Source: Pseudomonas brassicacearum
GTDB taxonomy: Bacteria; Pseudomonadota; Gammaproteobacteria; Pseudomonadales; Pseudomonadaceae
Direction: 5' to 3'
DNA: 64,000 nucleotides
NCBI RefSeq assembly: GCF_009601685.2
Contig: NZ_CP045701.2
Location: 3,038,001-3,102,000 of the forward strand
Shown here: positions 53,584 through 62,056 of the stretch, in pieces
How positions within the stretch are numbered: position 1 is the first letter of the stretch
Layout: the number at the start of each line of letters is the position of its first letter
Notes under the pieces: model-generated
Databases searched by the model: none
What the model was told of the DNA's origin: nothing
Seen by the model: only the letters and a program-made list of their open reading frames with translations
Position numbers and translations under genes: made by a program

Positions 53584-54615
53584 ATGTCTGCGCCATCCGA
53601 TCATGCCGCTTCTTGCACTTTGTCTTTCGATGCTCTGGTGAGCTTGCTGGAGAAAATTTTCCTGCGTCATGGCACGTCGGCCGAAGTCGCTCGGTGCCTG
53701 GCTGAAAACTGCGCCGGGGCCGAGCGCGACGGTGCCCACAGCCATGGGGTGTTTCGCATTCCCGGCTATGTCTCGACACTCGACAGCGGTTGGGTCAACG
53801 GCAAGGCTGTGCCGGTGGTCGACGACGTCGCGTCAGGGTTCGTCGCCGTGGACGCAGGTAACGGGTTTGCCCAGCCCGCCCTGGCTGCAGCGCGCGCCCT
53901 GCTGGTGGCGAAGGCCCGCAGCGCCGGCATTGCCGTCCTGGCTATTCGCAACTCCCATCACTTTGCCGCCCTCTGGCCGGACGTCGAGCCGTTTGCCTAT
54001 GAAGGCCTGGTGGCGTTGAGCGTGGTCAACAGCATGACGTGCGTGGTGCCCCATGGCGCAGACCGGCCATTGTTCGGTACCAACCCCATTGCCTTCGCCG
54101 CGCCACGGGCTGGCGGTGAGCCGATTGTCTTCGACCTCGCCACCAGCGCCATTGCCCACGGCGACGTACAGATCGCTGCACGCAAGGGCGAGTTGTTGCC
54201 GCCGGGAATGGGGGTGGACAGCCTTGGCCAGCCGACCCGCGACCCCAAGGCGATTCTCGAAGGCGGAGCGCTCTTGCCCTTTGGTGGGCACAAGGGCTCA
54301 GCGCTGTCGATGATGGTCGAGTTGCTGGCGGCTGCGCTGACGGGTGGCAATTTTTCCTTCGAGTTCGACTGGCACAACCATCCGGGCGCCAAGACGCCGT
54401 GGACCGGTCAGTTGTTGATCGTGATCGACCCGAGCAAGACCGCCGGGCAAAACTTCGCCGAGCGCAGCCAGGAGTTGGTCAGGCAGATGCATGGCGTCGG
54501 GTTGCGGCGCTTGCCGGGAGATCGTCGCCATCGCGAGCGCAGCAAGTCCAATGAGCATGGGATCACCCTGGACGAGCAAACCTTGTTGCAGCTGCGCGAG
54601 TTGGCAGGGAGCTGA
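53584..54615 (+). CDS. Ldh2/MDH-family NAD(P)-dependent oxidoreductase
   Basis: 343 aa, the malate/L-lactate dehydrogenase type 2 fold rather than the classical LDH fold. Visible motifs include AERDGAHSHGVFR, IRNSHHFAALWPD (catalytic His), FGTNPIAFAAPR, VFDLATSAIAHGDV and FGGHKGSALSMMVE. Members include Pseudomonas delta1-piperideine/pyrroline-2-carboxylate reductase (DpkA), which reduces cyclic imino acids, as well as ureidoglycolate and 2-keto acid reductases. GGAG lies 7 nt before the ATG at 53584. The DpkA-like role suits the imino-acid-forming enzymes some 5 kb away, but this is an inference. Confidence 0.88.
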   Translation: MSAPSDHAASCTLSFDALVSLLEKIFLRHGTSAEVARCLAENCAGAERDGAHSHGVFRIPGYVSTLDSGWVNGKAVPVVDDVASGFVAVDAGNGFAQPALAAARALLVAKARSAGIAVLAIRNSHHFAALWPDVEPFAYEGLVALSVVNSMTCVVPHGADRPLFGTNPIAFAAPRAGGEPIVFDLATSAIAHGDVQIAARKGELLPPGMGVDSLGQPTRDPKAILEGGALLPFGGHKGSALSMMVELLAAALTGGNFSFEFDWHNHPGAKTPWTGQLLIVIDPSKTAGQNFAERSQELVRQMHGVGLRRLPGDRRHRERSKSNEHGITLDEQTLLQLRELAGS

Positions 54616-54714
54616 ACAACCCGCTGTGGCGGCCAGACTGGCTGCCACAGCTTGCCGTGACACGCTGCGCCAAGCCTTCTACTATGACGGCTTCTTTTCT
54701 GTGGAATCGCCTGG

Positions 54715-55428
54715 ATGAGCAAGCCCGGCCAAACGGTGCTGGTTGCGCTGCGCAAGATGATCGCCTCGGGCGAATTGGCCGCTGGCGAGCGCTTGATGGA
54801 AATACCTACGGCCGAGCTGTTCGGCGTTTCGCGCATGCCGGTGCGCATGGCGTTCCGCACCCTGGAGCAGGAAGGGTTACTGGTGCGCTTCGGCGGACGA
54901 GGTTTCCAGGTGCGGTCGGTCAGTGCCGAGCAGATCGCCGGGGCCGTGGAGGTGCGTGGCGTGCTGGAAGGCCTGGCGGCACGGCAGACGGCCGAGCATG
55001 GCTTGTCTGACGAGGCCCGCGCGATACTCGAGCAATGCCTGGTGCAGGGCGATGAACTGTTCGCCAAGGGCTATGTGACCGAGGATGACCTGGAGGTCTA
55101 TCACGACCTCAACATGCGCTTTCACCAGGTGATCGTCGAAGGCAGCCACAACCCGGCGATTGCCGATGCCCTGGCCCGCAACGATCATCTGCCATTCGCC
55201 TCAGTCACCGCCCTGGCGGTGGATCGCCAGAACATGGCCGGCGAATTTCGCCGCTTCAACTATGCCCATATGCAACACCATTCGGTGTTCGACGCCCTGA
55301 TCAACCGCCAGAGCGGCCGCGCCGAGGCAATCATGCGCGAGCATGCCAACGCCACCCTGCGCTACGCCGAAGTGTTCGGCTCGACGCTGGCTGACGAGCG
55401 GATGACGGTGATTCTGCGTTCGGAGTGA
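54715..55428 (+). CDS. GntR-family (FadR subfamily) regulator, probably VanR
   Basis: 237 aa. An N-terminal winged helix (LMEIPTAELFGVSRMPVRMA) is followed by an all-helical FCD ligand domain with the metal-binding pattern DLNMRFHQVIVEG and MQHHSVFDAL. It is convergent with vanB, and P. fluorescens VanR is known to be a GntR-type repressor of vanAB released by vanillate. I therefore infer it controls the vanA promoter described here. It follows the Ldh2 gene by 99 nt in the same direction. Confidence 0.85.
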   Translation: MSKPGQTVLVALRKMIASGELAAGERLMEIPTAELFGVSRMPVRMAFRTLEQEGLLVRFGGRGFQVRSVSAEQIAGAVEVRGVLEGLAARQTAEHGLSDEARAILEQCLVQGDELFAKGYVTEDDLEVYHDLNMRFHQVIVEGSHNPAIADALARNDHLPFASVTALAVDRQNMAGEFRRFNYAHMQHHSVFDALINRQSGRAEAIMREHANATLRYAEVFGSTLADERMTVILRSE

Positions 55429-55480
55429 ACAGCCCCAACTGTGAATGAGTGCTGGATTTGTGAGCCCACCACAAATCCCC

Positions 55481-55510
55481 TTGTGGGAGCGAGCAAGCCC
55501 GCTCCCACAA
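55481..55510. terminator. REP palindrome between convergent genes
   Basis: TTGTGGGAGCG and CGCTCCCACAA form an 11-bp stem with a short loop, located between the ends of the vanR-like and vanB genes. A bidirectional terminator is likely, and it belongs to the same REP family as other elements in the window. Confidence 0.65.
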
Positions 55511-55519
55511 TGTCCGGTG

Positions 55520-56470
55520 TTAGAGATCCAGTACTAAGACGGGTGTCTTGGACCTGGAGCAACATGGCGTGAACTGGTCGTTGCAGGCCTGTTCAGCCTC
55601 GGTCAGAAACATGTCCCGATGCTCTGGTACCCCTTCCAGCACACGGGTCAGGCAGGTGCCGCAGACACCTTGCTCGCAGGAGATCGGGATCTCGATGCCA
55701 TGGCTCTCCAATACCTGCACCACACTGCGGTCCGCCGGCACATCGAACACTTGGCCGCTGCGGGCCAGCTTGACCGAAAAACTGCCATCGGCGCGGGTGT
55801 CGGTGGGGGCGGCGGCGAAGTATTCGCGGTGCAGGCAGGCTTCCTGCCAGCCCTGGCGCTTGGCGGTGTCGAGAATGTGCTGCATGAAACCGCCGGGGCC
55901 GCAGACGTAGAGGTGCACGTCGTCACTGGGCGCGGTCAGCACCCTGGCGGCGTCCAGGAGGGTGTCAGGTTCTTCATCGAAATGCAGGAAGACCCGGTCG
56001 GCGTAAGGGGCCTGGCGCAGGCGCTCGACAAAGGCCGCGCGGTCCCGGGCGCGGGCACAGTAATGCAGCTCGAACGCTGCACCGCTCTGGGCCAGGTGCT
56101 CGGCCATGCACAGGATCGGCGTAATGCCGATGCCGCCGGCAAACAGCAGGCTGCGCCGGGCGTGCGGGGCGAGAGAAAACAGGTTGCGCGGTTCGCTGAT
56201 GTGCAAGCGCATGCCTGGCTGGATCAGCTCATGCAGGCTGCGCGAACCACCACGGGAGGCCGGGTCCTTGAGCACGCCAATGAGGTAGCGATGCCGTTCC
56301 TCGGGATGGTTGCACAACGAGTACTGGCGAATCAGCCCGTCGGGCAACTGCACGTCGATATGGGCGCCGGCGGTGAAGGCCGGCAGCGGCTCACCATCGA
56401 CACGCGTCAATTCGTAGCTGCAGATATCGAGGGCTTCGTTGTGTCGCGCCGCGACCTGGACTTCGATCAT
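55520..56470 (-). CDS. vanB: Vanillate O-demethylase reductase subunit
   Basis: 316 aa. An N-terminal FMN-binding ferredoxin reductase domain (IRQYSLCNHP), an NAD-binding domain (LLFAGGIGITPILCMAEHL, YVCGPGGFM) and a C-terminal plant-type [2Fe-2S] domain (CEQGVCGTCLTRV plus a later Cys). It passes electrons from NADH to the VanA oxygenase. The ATG overlaps the vanA stop by 4 nt (ATGA). Confidence 0.95.
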   Translation of the reverse strand: MIEVQVAARHNEALDICSYELTRVDGEPLPAFTAGAHIDVQLPDGLIRQYSLCNHPEERHRYLIGVLKDPASRGGSRSLHELIQPGMRLHISEPRNLFSLAPHARRSLLFAGGIGITPILCMAEHLAQSGAAFELHYCARARDRAAFVERLRQAPYADRVFLHFDEEPDTLLDAARVLTAPSDDVHLYVCGPGGFMQHILDTAKRQGWQEACLHREYFAAAPTDTRADGSFSVKLARSGQVFDVPADRSVVQVLESHGIEIPISCEQGVCGTCLTRVLEGVPEHRDMFLTEAEQACNDQFTPCCSRSKTPVLVLDL

Positions 56471-57552
56471 GGCCGTTGCTCCGCCCGTTGCGTTTGATGG
56501 CTGCTGGCGATCAACCCGGCCTGTGCTTCCCGTTCCCGTGCGATCCAGCGCTCCAGCACCCGCCGGGACTGTACGCCGCCCGCGTCGATGTTGAGCTTGA
56601 GCAGGTTGCGCTGCGGATGGTCCAGCAGGTTGCGCTGTTGGCGTTCGAGCATTTCCAGGTCCTCGCTGAAAATCTTGCCTTGGCCTTCACGAATGGACGC
56701 GGTGAGGGCTTCATCCTGCGGTTGAAAGTGCCGGGCCATGCCCCAGAAGTACCAGATCGACGTCTCGGTTTCCGGTGTGATGAAATCCACCACGATGCTC
56801 GACGCCTTGAATTGCGGCGCGGCGTGATAGCCGCCGTTGCCGGCATGGGCCACGCCGACTTCGATCAGCACATGGCTGGGCGGAGTGAAACGGCAGATCT
56901 GCCAGCGGTCCACCGGCACGTCGTCGGCCAGGTTGTTGCCGCGCAAGGCCATGCGCCAGAACGGCGGGGCCATGATGTTTTCCATGTGCCGGGCGGTGAC
57001 CACTTCATCGCCGTCGACCGTGGTCACCGGCGGCGCTTCGTCGATTTCCTTCTGGCCGATGCTTGAAGCGTGGACGTAGGTTTCGTGGGTCAGGTCCATC
57101 AGGTTATCGATCATCAGGCGATAGTCGCACTGGATATGGAACAGGCCGCCACCGTAGGCCCATTCATCGCTTTCGGCCCATTCCAGATGATGGATCAGCG
57201 CCGGGTCGGCCTGCGCCTGGTCACCGGGCCAGACCCAGATGAACCCATGCCGCTCCTGTACCGCAAAAGTCTTGTTGCAGGGAAAGCCTCGTACCCGTTG
57301 CCCCGGCATCTCGACGGTCTTGCCGTCGCAGCCCATCACCAAGCCGTGATAGCCGCACACCAGGTTGCCATTTTCGACGTAGCCCAAGGAGAGCGGGGCG
57401 CCGCGATGGGGGCAGAAGTCTTCCACCGCTGCGACCTTGCCTTCATGCCCCCGGTAAAAAACCATTTTTTCGCCGCATATCTGGCGCCCCAGGGGCTTGT
57501 CGGCGATTTCATCGGGGGTGCAGGCAACGTACCAGGCATTTTTGGGGTACAT
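56467..57552 (-). CDS. vanA: Vanillate O-demethylase oxygenase subunit
   Basis: 361 aa. The Rieske cluster ligands are in CPHRGAPLSLG and CGYHGL. The mononuclear iron site is NLMDLTHETYVHA, following the D-x2-H-x4-H pattern. It demethylates vanillate to protocatechuate and formaldehyde in lignin-monomer catabolism. I chose the ATG at 57552 (MYPKNAWYVA), the conserved VanA N-terminus, with GGAG 7 nt upstream. A strong promoter-like element lies about 40 nt further out. Formaldehyde detoxification genes are not in the window. Confidence 0.96.
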   Translation of the reverse strand: MYPKNAWYVACTPDEIADKPLGRQICGEKMVFYRGHEGKVAAVEDFCPHRGAPLSLGYVENGNLVCGYHGLVMGCDGKTVEMPGQRVRGFPCNKTFAVQERHGFIWVWPGDQAQADPALIHHLEWAESDEWAYGGGLFHIQCDYRLMIDNLMDLTHETYVHASSIGQKEIDEAPPVTTVDGDEVVTARHMENIMAPPFWRMALRGNNLADDVPVDRWQICRFTPPSHVLIEVGVAHAGNGGYHAAPQFKASSIVVDFITPETETSIWYFWGMARHFQPQDEALTASIREGQGKIFSEDLEMLERQQRNLLDHPQRNLLKLNIDAGGVQSRRVLERWIAREREAQAGLIASSHQTQRAEQRP

Positions 57553-57592
57553 GAGGGATCTCCAGGCGGATGTTGTTCTTGTCTGTGGATCC

Positions 57593-57622
57593 ATTAACTC
57601 TCTTAACTAATTTAGTTGTCAA
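57593..57622 (-). promoter_or_regulatory. Sigma-70 type promoter of vanAB with embedded palindrome
   Basis: On the minus strand a perfect -35 box TTGACA (57617-57622) is followed after 18 nt by GTTAAT (57593-57598) as -10. The spacer contains the palindrome AACTAAATTAGTT (57605-57617), which overlaps the edge of the -35 box and would suit a GntR-type repressor such as VanR. Two TTAACT repeats lie beside it. The transcript would start about 35 nt before the vanA ATG. Boxes are seen; the operator role is inferred. Confidence 0.65.
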
Positions 57623-57691
57623 CGGTTTTGCGGCATAAATGGATGGCTGGCCCTATCAGTGGATCCATTGGTGGGTTGGTTGGCGATCGGG

Positions 57692-58597
57692 TCAGAACCG
57701 ATAGGCCGCTGGAACCTGCGCTTCGATAAATCGTTGCATGTGCTCCAGAAAGCTGGCTTGCAGCCTGGAAACCGGTCCCTGGATCGGCAGGAGCATGCTG
57801 AAGTCCATTTCTATCGCCGGTTCGAAGGCTCGGAAGACGATGCCCTGGCCGCGGTACTCGACGGCACTGATGGCATCCACCAGCGCCACGCCCAGGCCCT
57901 GTTCGACGAACGCGCACATGGGCAGCGAGAGTTGGGTTTCCAGGCGCAGTTCGCGGTCTACCCCATGGGCGGCGAAGATCGCATCGATGTGCTGGCGTGA
58001 GCCAATCGACTGCGGGTAGGAAATGAACGGTTCGCCCTGCAAGTCTTCCGGGCGGATCGTCGCCTGGTCCTGCAAGCGATGGCCGGTGGGCAGGGCGCAG
58101 AGCATGCGCGTGGCCAGCAATTTTTCGGCGCGAGGGCTGGGGTACGTGTTGGGCAGCACGATCAGGCCCAGGTCGCAGCGTTGGCCCACCACCAGGTCGA
58201 CGACTTCCCGGGACGAATGCACCACCAGCGATATCTGCACTTGATCGTGCTCGGCCATGAACGCGGCAATCGCCCGGGGCACGAATGACAAGCCCATGGC
58301 CGGTGCGCAGGCAATGTGCAGTGAACCGCGCTTGAGCGTGCGGATGTCCTGGGCGGTACGCGCAATGCGCTCCACGCCCAACAACGAACGCTGCACTTCC
58401 TGATACAGGGTCATGGCCTCGGCTGTGGGTTGCAGTCGCCCCTTGACCCGGTCGAACAGGCTGAAGCCGATGTCCTCTTCCAGGCTGGCGATCAGCCGGG
58501 TCGCCGCCGGCTGCGAGATGTGCAGCATTTCGGCGGCTCGGGTCACGGTCTGGCCCAGGATCACGGCGCGAAAGGCTTCCAACTGACGGAGATTCAT
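57692..58597 (-). CDS. LysR-family transcriptional regulator
   Basis: 301 aa. The N-terminal HTH is VTRAAEMLHISQPAATRLIA, followed by a periplasmic-binding-like inducer domain (VVHSSREVVDLVVGQRCDLGL). The style of the HTH resembles OccR/NocR opine regulators, which is only suggestive. The ATG at 58597 (MNLRQLEAF) fits the family start; the upstream frame does not. It is divergent from the flavoprotein cluster starting at 58723 across 125 bp, the classical LysR arrangement, so it probably activates that cluster in response to its substrate. Confidence 0.93.
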   Translation of the reverse strand: MNLRQLEAFRAVILGQTVTRAAEMLHISQPAATRLIASLEEDIGFSLFDRVKGRLQPTAEAMTLYQEVQRSLLGVERIARTAQDIRTLKRGSLHIACAPAMGLSFVPRAIAAFMAEHDQVQISLVVHSSREVVDLVVGQRCDLGLIVLPNTYPSPRAEKLLATRMLCALPTGHRLQDQATIRPEDLQGEPFISYPQSIGSRQHIDAIFAAHGVDRELRLETQLSLPMCAFVEQGLGVALVDAISAVEYRGQGIVFRAFEPAIEMDFSMLLPIQGPVSRLQASFLEHMQRFIEAQVPAAYRF

Positions 58598-58722
58598 CGT
58601 GCAGATCCAACCCATAACAAAAAGACATGAGCTTGCCAAAATAAAGCATTTTTCATGGCGTTGTCATCGCCCTAGGATCGAGCCAAACCACTTAACCCAG
58701 CCATGGGCCGGCGCCTGATTGA

Positions 58723-59880
58723 ATGAACGACGCCGAAAGCAGCGATAAGAAAACCATGCAAAAAACTGATGTCATTGTCGTAGGGGGTGGCCTGGTGGGG
58801 ATGTCCATCGCTTATGGGCTGGCCTTGCTCGGGCGCCAGGTGAGTGTGCTCGACGAAGGCGACGACGCCATTCGCGCTGCCCGGGGCAACTTTGGTTTGC
58901 TTTGGGTCCAGGGCAAGGGCTACCGGATGAGCCCGTATGCGCAGTGGACGAGGGAATCGGTAGCGCTCTGGCCTCGATTCGCCGGGGCGTTGCAAGCCGA
59001 TACCGGCATCGACATCCATCTGCGCCAACAGGGTGGCTTCCAGTTGTGCCTGAGCGACGCGGAAATGGCCGAGGAAAGCCATCGGCTGGGTTGGCTGCGT
59101 GAGGCCTTTGCGGGCGACTACCCCTTTGAACTGCTGGACGCCGCGCAACTGCGCGCCCGCTTGCCCGGCATTGGGCCGGATGTAGTGGGTGGCTGTTTTT
59201 CGCCCATGGACGGCCACGTCAACCCGCTCAAGTTGTTGCGCTCGCTTTACGCCGCCTGCCAGGCTCGTGGGGTCAAGCTCATCAACGGCCATCACGTCGA
59301 GGCTATCGACGCAGGGACCACGGGCTTCGAACTGCGGGCAAGAGAGCAGCGCTGGTCTGCCCGCCAGGTCGTGCTGGCCGCAGGTCTGGGCAATCGGGCG
59401 CTGGGAGCCAGGGTCGGGTTGGACGTGCCGGTGCAGCCGAACCGTGGACAGATCCTGGTCACCGAGCGGCTCGAGCCATTTCTGCAGTACCCCACTACCT
59501 ACGTGCGCCAGACCGACGAGGGCACGCTGCAACTGGGTGATTCCCACGAGTCAGCGGGCTTGGATGACGGCACCGGCAGCCAGGTCATGGCCGCCATTGC
59601 CCGGCGCGCGGTTCAGTGTTTTCCGCGGTTGGGCCAGGTACGACTGGTGCGGGCCTGGGGGGCGTTGCGGGTGATGAGTGCCGATGGCTTTCCGATCTAC
59701 GAAACGCCCCGGGGTTGTCCGGGACTGTCGATTGTCAGCTGCCACAGCGGTGTGACGCTGGCTGCCGCCCACGCCTTGCGCCTGGCGCCGTGGATCGCCG
59801 GCGAATTCGATGATCCGGCGGTGAAGCCATTCGGGCTGCACCGTTTCAACCTGCAAGCAGAGGTGCGCCATGTCGGCTGA
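58723..59880 (+). CDS. FAD-dependent DadA/OoxB-like amine or amino-acid oxidoreductase
   Basis: 385 aa. A glycine-rich FAD-binding start (VIVVGGGLVGMSIAYGLALL) and the C-terminal FAD loop (AWGALRVMSADGFPIYE, then HSGVTLAAAHALRLAPWI) mark the DAO/DadA family. It should oxidise a secondary amine or D-amino acid to an imine. The start may be 58723 or the ATG at 58756 (MQKTDV); neither has a strong ribosome-binding site. It overlaps the following 2Fe-2S gene by 11 nt. With the next two genes it matches the three-component D-hydroxyproline dehydrogenase, opine oxidase and HCN synthase enzymes. Operon order and the LysR partner make HCN synthase unlikely. Confidence 0.85.
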   Translation: MNDAESSDKKTMQKTDVIVVGGGLVGMSIAYGLALLGRQVSVLDEGDDAIRAARGNFGLLWVQGKGYRMSPYAQWTRESVALWPRFAGALQADTGIDIHLRQQGGFQLCLSDAEMAEESHRLGWLREAFAGDYPFELLDAAQLRARLPGIGPDVVGGCFSPMDGHVNPLKLLRSLYAACQARGVKLINGHHVEAIDAGTTGFELRAREQRWSARQVVLAAGLGNRALGARVGLDVPVQPNRGQILVTERLEPFLQYPTTYVRQTDEGTLQLGDSHESAGLDDGTGSQVMAAIARRAVQCFPRLGQVRLVRAWGALRVMSADGFPIYETPRGCPGLSIVSCHSGVTLAAAHALRLAPWIAGEFDDPAVKPFGLHRFNLQAEVRHVG

Positions 59881-60199
59881 CAGTCTGTTTCGGCCGCTGG
59901 CCTCGGGAGATCACACCGTGCACATCGAATTCGAAGGCCGGTCGCTGACGGTGCCCGCCGAGGTATCCCTGGCAGCGGCGCTACTGGCCTGTGGCATTCG
60001 CCACACCCGCGAAAGCGCGATCAACGGTCGCCCCGGCGCCCCTTATTGCATGATGGGCGTGTGCTTCGAATGCCTGGTGGAAGTGGACGGACACGCCAAT
60101 GCCCAGGCTTGCCTGGTGCCGGTGCGTTCCGGCATGCGCGTGCGTCGCCAACGCGGAGCCGCATGCCTGGCACCGTGGCAGGAGAGCGGCGATGAGTAA
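59870..60199 (+). CDS. Small [2Fe-2S] ferredoxin-like subunit
   Basis: 109 aa. The ligand pattern YCMMGVCFECLVEV (C-x4-C-x2-C) with a further Cys in QACLVPV is that of the small subunits of HcnA, SoxA and D-hydroxyproline dehydrogenase type flavoenzymes. It carries electrons between the two flavoprotein subunits. It overlaps both neighbours (11 nt upstream, 8 nt downstream), which implies translational coupling and a fixed subunit ratio. Confidence 0.9.
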   Translation: MSADSLFRPLASGDHTVHIEFEGRSLTVPAEVSLAAALLACGIRHTRESAINGRPGAPYCMMGVCFECLVEVDGHANAQACLVPVRSGMRVRRQRGAACLAPWQESGDE

Positions 60200-61565
60200 T
60201 GCCGTCATCGACCTGATCATCATCGGCGCGGGTCCGGCGGGAATGAGCGCTGCACTCGAAGCCAGGGCCCATGGCCTGTCGGTCGTCGTGCTGGATGAGC
60301 AGGCCAGCCCGGGCGGGCAGATTTATCGCCAGGTGCTCCAGGCTGACGCGTGCCGACGCGCCGTGTTGGGTGACGACTACGTGGCCGGGGCAACATTGGC
60401 CGCCGACTTTCTGCAATGCGGCGCCCGCTATCTACCCAACGCAGCCATCTGGCAGGTGACGCCGCAGCGTCAGGTGCACTACCTGTTCGAGGGGCGTGCC
60501 GAAGTCTTGCAAGGGCGCCACTTGTTGATTGCCACGGGGGCCTTCGAACGGCCGATGCCGATTCCCGGCTGGACCCTGCCGGGCGTCATGACCGCCGGGG
60601 CTGGGCAGATCCTGCTCAAGAGCGCTGCCATGGTGCCGGCCACCCCAGTGGTGTTGGCCGGGTGTGGTCCATTGCTCTACTTGCTGGCGGTGCAGTACCT
60701 GCGCGCCGGGATCGCCATTGAGGCCCTGGTGGACACCAGCCACCGAAGCGATCTGCTGCAGGCCTGGCGGCAAGTGCCCAGCGCGCTGCGCGGCTGGCGT
60801 GACCTGCTCAAGGGACTGGGGCTGCTGATGGAACTCAAGCGGGCCGGCGTCCGGCATTTTCGCGGTGCTTGCAACCTGCAGGTTGACGGCACGGATCGCG
60901 CCTGCGCCTTGAGTTTCGACAGTCAAGGCCGCTCGCAACGTGTTCGCGCCGATTTGATTCTGCTGCATCAAGGCGTGGTGCCGAACACGCAGGTCAGTTG
61001 GTCATTGCGCCTGGAGCACGACTGGAGCGAACAGCAACTGTGCTGGATTACGCGCCGCAATCAATGGGGCGAAAGCAGCGCGCCGGGCATTTTTATCGCC
61101 GGTGACGGTGGCGCCATCGGCGGGGCCCAGGTCGCGCAGTTGGAAGGGCGCCTGGCCGCGTTGGCCATCGCCGGCCGTGCGGCGCACGCGCGTCCCCTGC
61201 AGCGGCTGTTACGCCGCGCCCGCGCCGCACGGCCGCTGCTCGACGCCCTGTATCGCCCCCGGCTTCAGAATCGCATCCCCGCCGATGACGTCACGGTGTG
61301 CCGCTGCGAAGAGGTCAGCGCTGGCGACATTCGCCGCTACGTCGACCTGGGTTGCCTGGGCCCCAACCAGACCAAGGCCTTCGGTCGTTGTGGCATGGGC
61401 CCGTGCCAGGGACGCCAATGCGGTCTGAGCGTCACTGAAATCATCGCCGAACGCCGCCATGTGTCACCCGCCGAGGTGGGCTATTACCGCATCCGTTCAC
61501 CGCTCAAACCCATCACGCTCGCCCAATTGGCCGGCGAGCGTCTTTCCGTCGAGGAACCTTCATGA
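60192..61565 (+). CDS. NAD(P)/FAD-dependent oxidoreductase with BFD-like Fe-S domain
   Basis: 457 aa. Two dinucleotide-binding sites are seen: LIIIGAGPAGMSAALEA at the N-terminus and VVLAGCGPLLYLLAV in the middle. The C-terminus has a BFD-like [2Fe-2S] domain (VCRCEEVSAGDI and FGRCGMGPCQGRQCG). It corresponds to the alpha subunit of three-component amino-acid dehydrogenases (OoxA/NoxA/HcnB-like). The ATG at 60192 has GGAGAG 6 nt upstream and lies inside the end of the previous gene; the longer frame to 60099 is spurious. Its stop overlaps the RidA start by 4 nt. Confidence 0.88.
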   Translation: MSNAVIDLIIIGAGPAGMSAALEARAHGLSVVVLDEQASPGGQIYRQVLQADACRRAVLGDDYVAGATLAADFLQCGARYLPNAAIWQVTPQRQVHYLFEGRAEVLQGRHLLIATGAFERPMPIPGWTLPGVMTAGAGQILLKSAAMVPATPVVLAGCGPLLYLLAVQYLRAGIAIEALVDTSHRSDLLQAWRQVPSALRGWRDLLKGLGLLMELKRAGVRHFRGACNLQVDGTDRACALSFDSQGRSQRVRADLILLHQGVVPNTQVSWSLRLEHDWSEQQLCWITRRNQWGESSAPGIFIAGDGGAIGGAQVAQLEGRLAALAIAGRAAHARPLQRLLRRARAARPLLDALYRPRLQNRIPADDVTVCRCEEVSAGDIRRYVDLGCLGPNQTKAFGRCGMGPCQGRQCGLSVTEIIAERRHVSPAEVGYYRIRSPLKPITLAQLAGERLSVEEPS

Positions 61566-61912
61566 GTATTCAACGCATCGAAAGCAACCCACGCCTGAGT
61601 CGCAGCGTCGTGCACAACGGCGTGGCCTGGCTCAGCGGCGTCGTGGCCGCCGATTGCAGTCAGGACATCCTGGGCCAGACCCGTCAGGTGCTGCAACGGA
61701 TCGATGAGCTGCTGGCCGCGTCGGGCAGCGACAAGCACAGGCTGCTCAGTGTGCAGATCTGGATGAAAGACATGGGCCGCGATTTCGCCGCGATGAACGC
61801 GCTGTGGAGCGAGTGGGTCGATGCCACGCAGACGCCGGCGCGGGCCACGGCCCAGGTGGCATTCGACGACCCGCAGATTTTGCTGGAGCTGATTGTCACC
61901 GCGGCAGTCTGA
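61562..61912 (+). CDS. RidA-family enamine/imine deaminase
   Basis: 116 aa, slightly shorter than RidA (about 128). The conserved pattern begins SRSVVHNGVAWLSGVVA and includes QTRQVLQRIDELLAASGS and a C-terminal PARATAQVAF, where the Arg binds the substrate carboxylate. RidA hydrolyses reactive 2-imino or 2-amino-acrylate intermediates, which suits an upstream oxidase that releases imines. The ATG overlaps the oxidoreductase stop (ATGA). Confidence 0.9.
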   Translation: MSIQRIESNPRLSRSVVHNGVAWLSGVVAADCSQDILGQTRQVLQRIDELLAASGSDKHRLLSVQIWMKDMGRDFAAMNALWSEWVDATQTPARATAQVAFDDPQILLELIVTAAV

Positions 61913-61943
61913 GGCCGCTCGCCGGATCACCGTTGTGCTGTCA

Positions 61944-61975
61944 CCGGGCAGGCGACCACCAGAGTCACCGCCCGG
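61944..61975 (+). terminator. GC-rich hairpin after ridA
   Basis: CCGGGCAGGCGAC and GTCACCGCCCGG form a 12-bp stem with one mismatch region and a loop of about 7 nt. There is no T-run, so it may attenuate rather than fully stop transcription into the binding-protein gene. Confidence 0.45.
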
Positions 61976-62056
61976 GCTTGTTCACATTGCTGCTGCCATA
62001 ACGGACGACTTCTGTGGAGCGTCCGAAATCAATAACATCGCACCTGGAGCAAATGA

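Noticed and set aside
58723..61565. HCN synthase (hcnABC) reading of the three-component flavoenzyme
   Set aside because: The subunit families match, but the gene order differs from hcnA-hcnB-hcnC, and the LysR, RidA and binding-protein partners fit amino acid catabolism.
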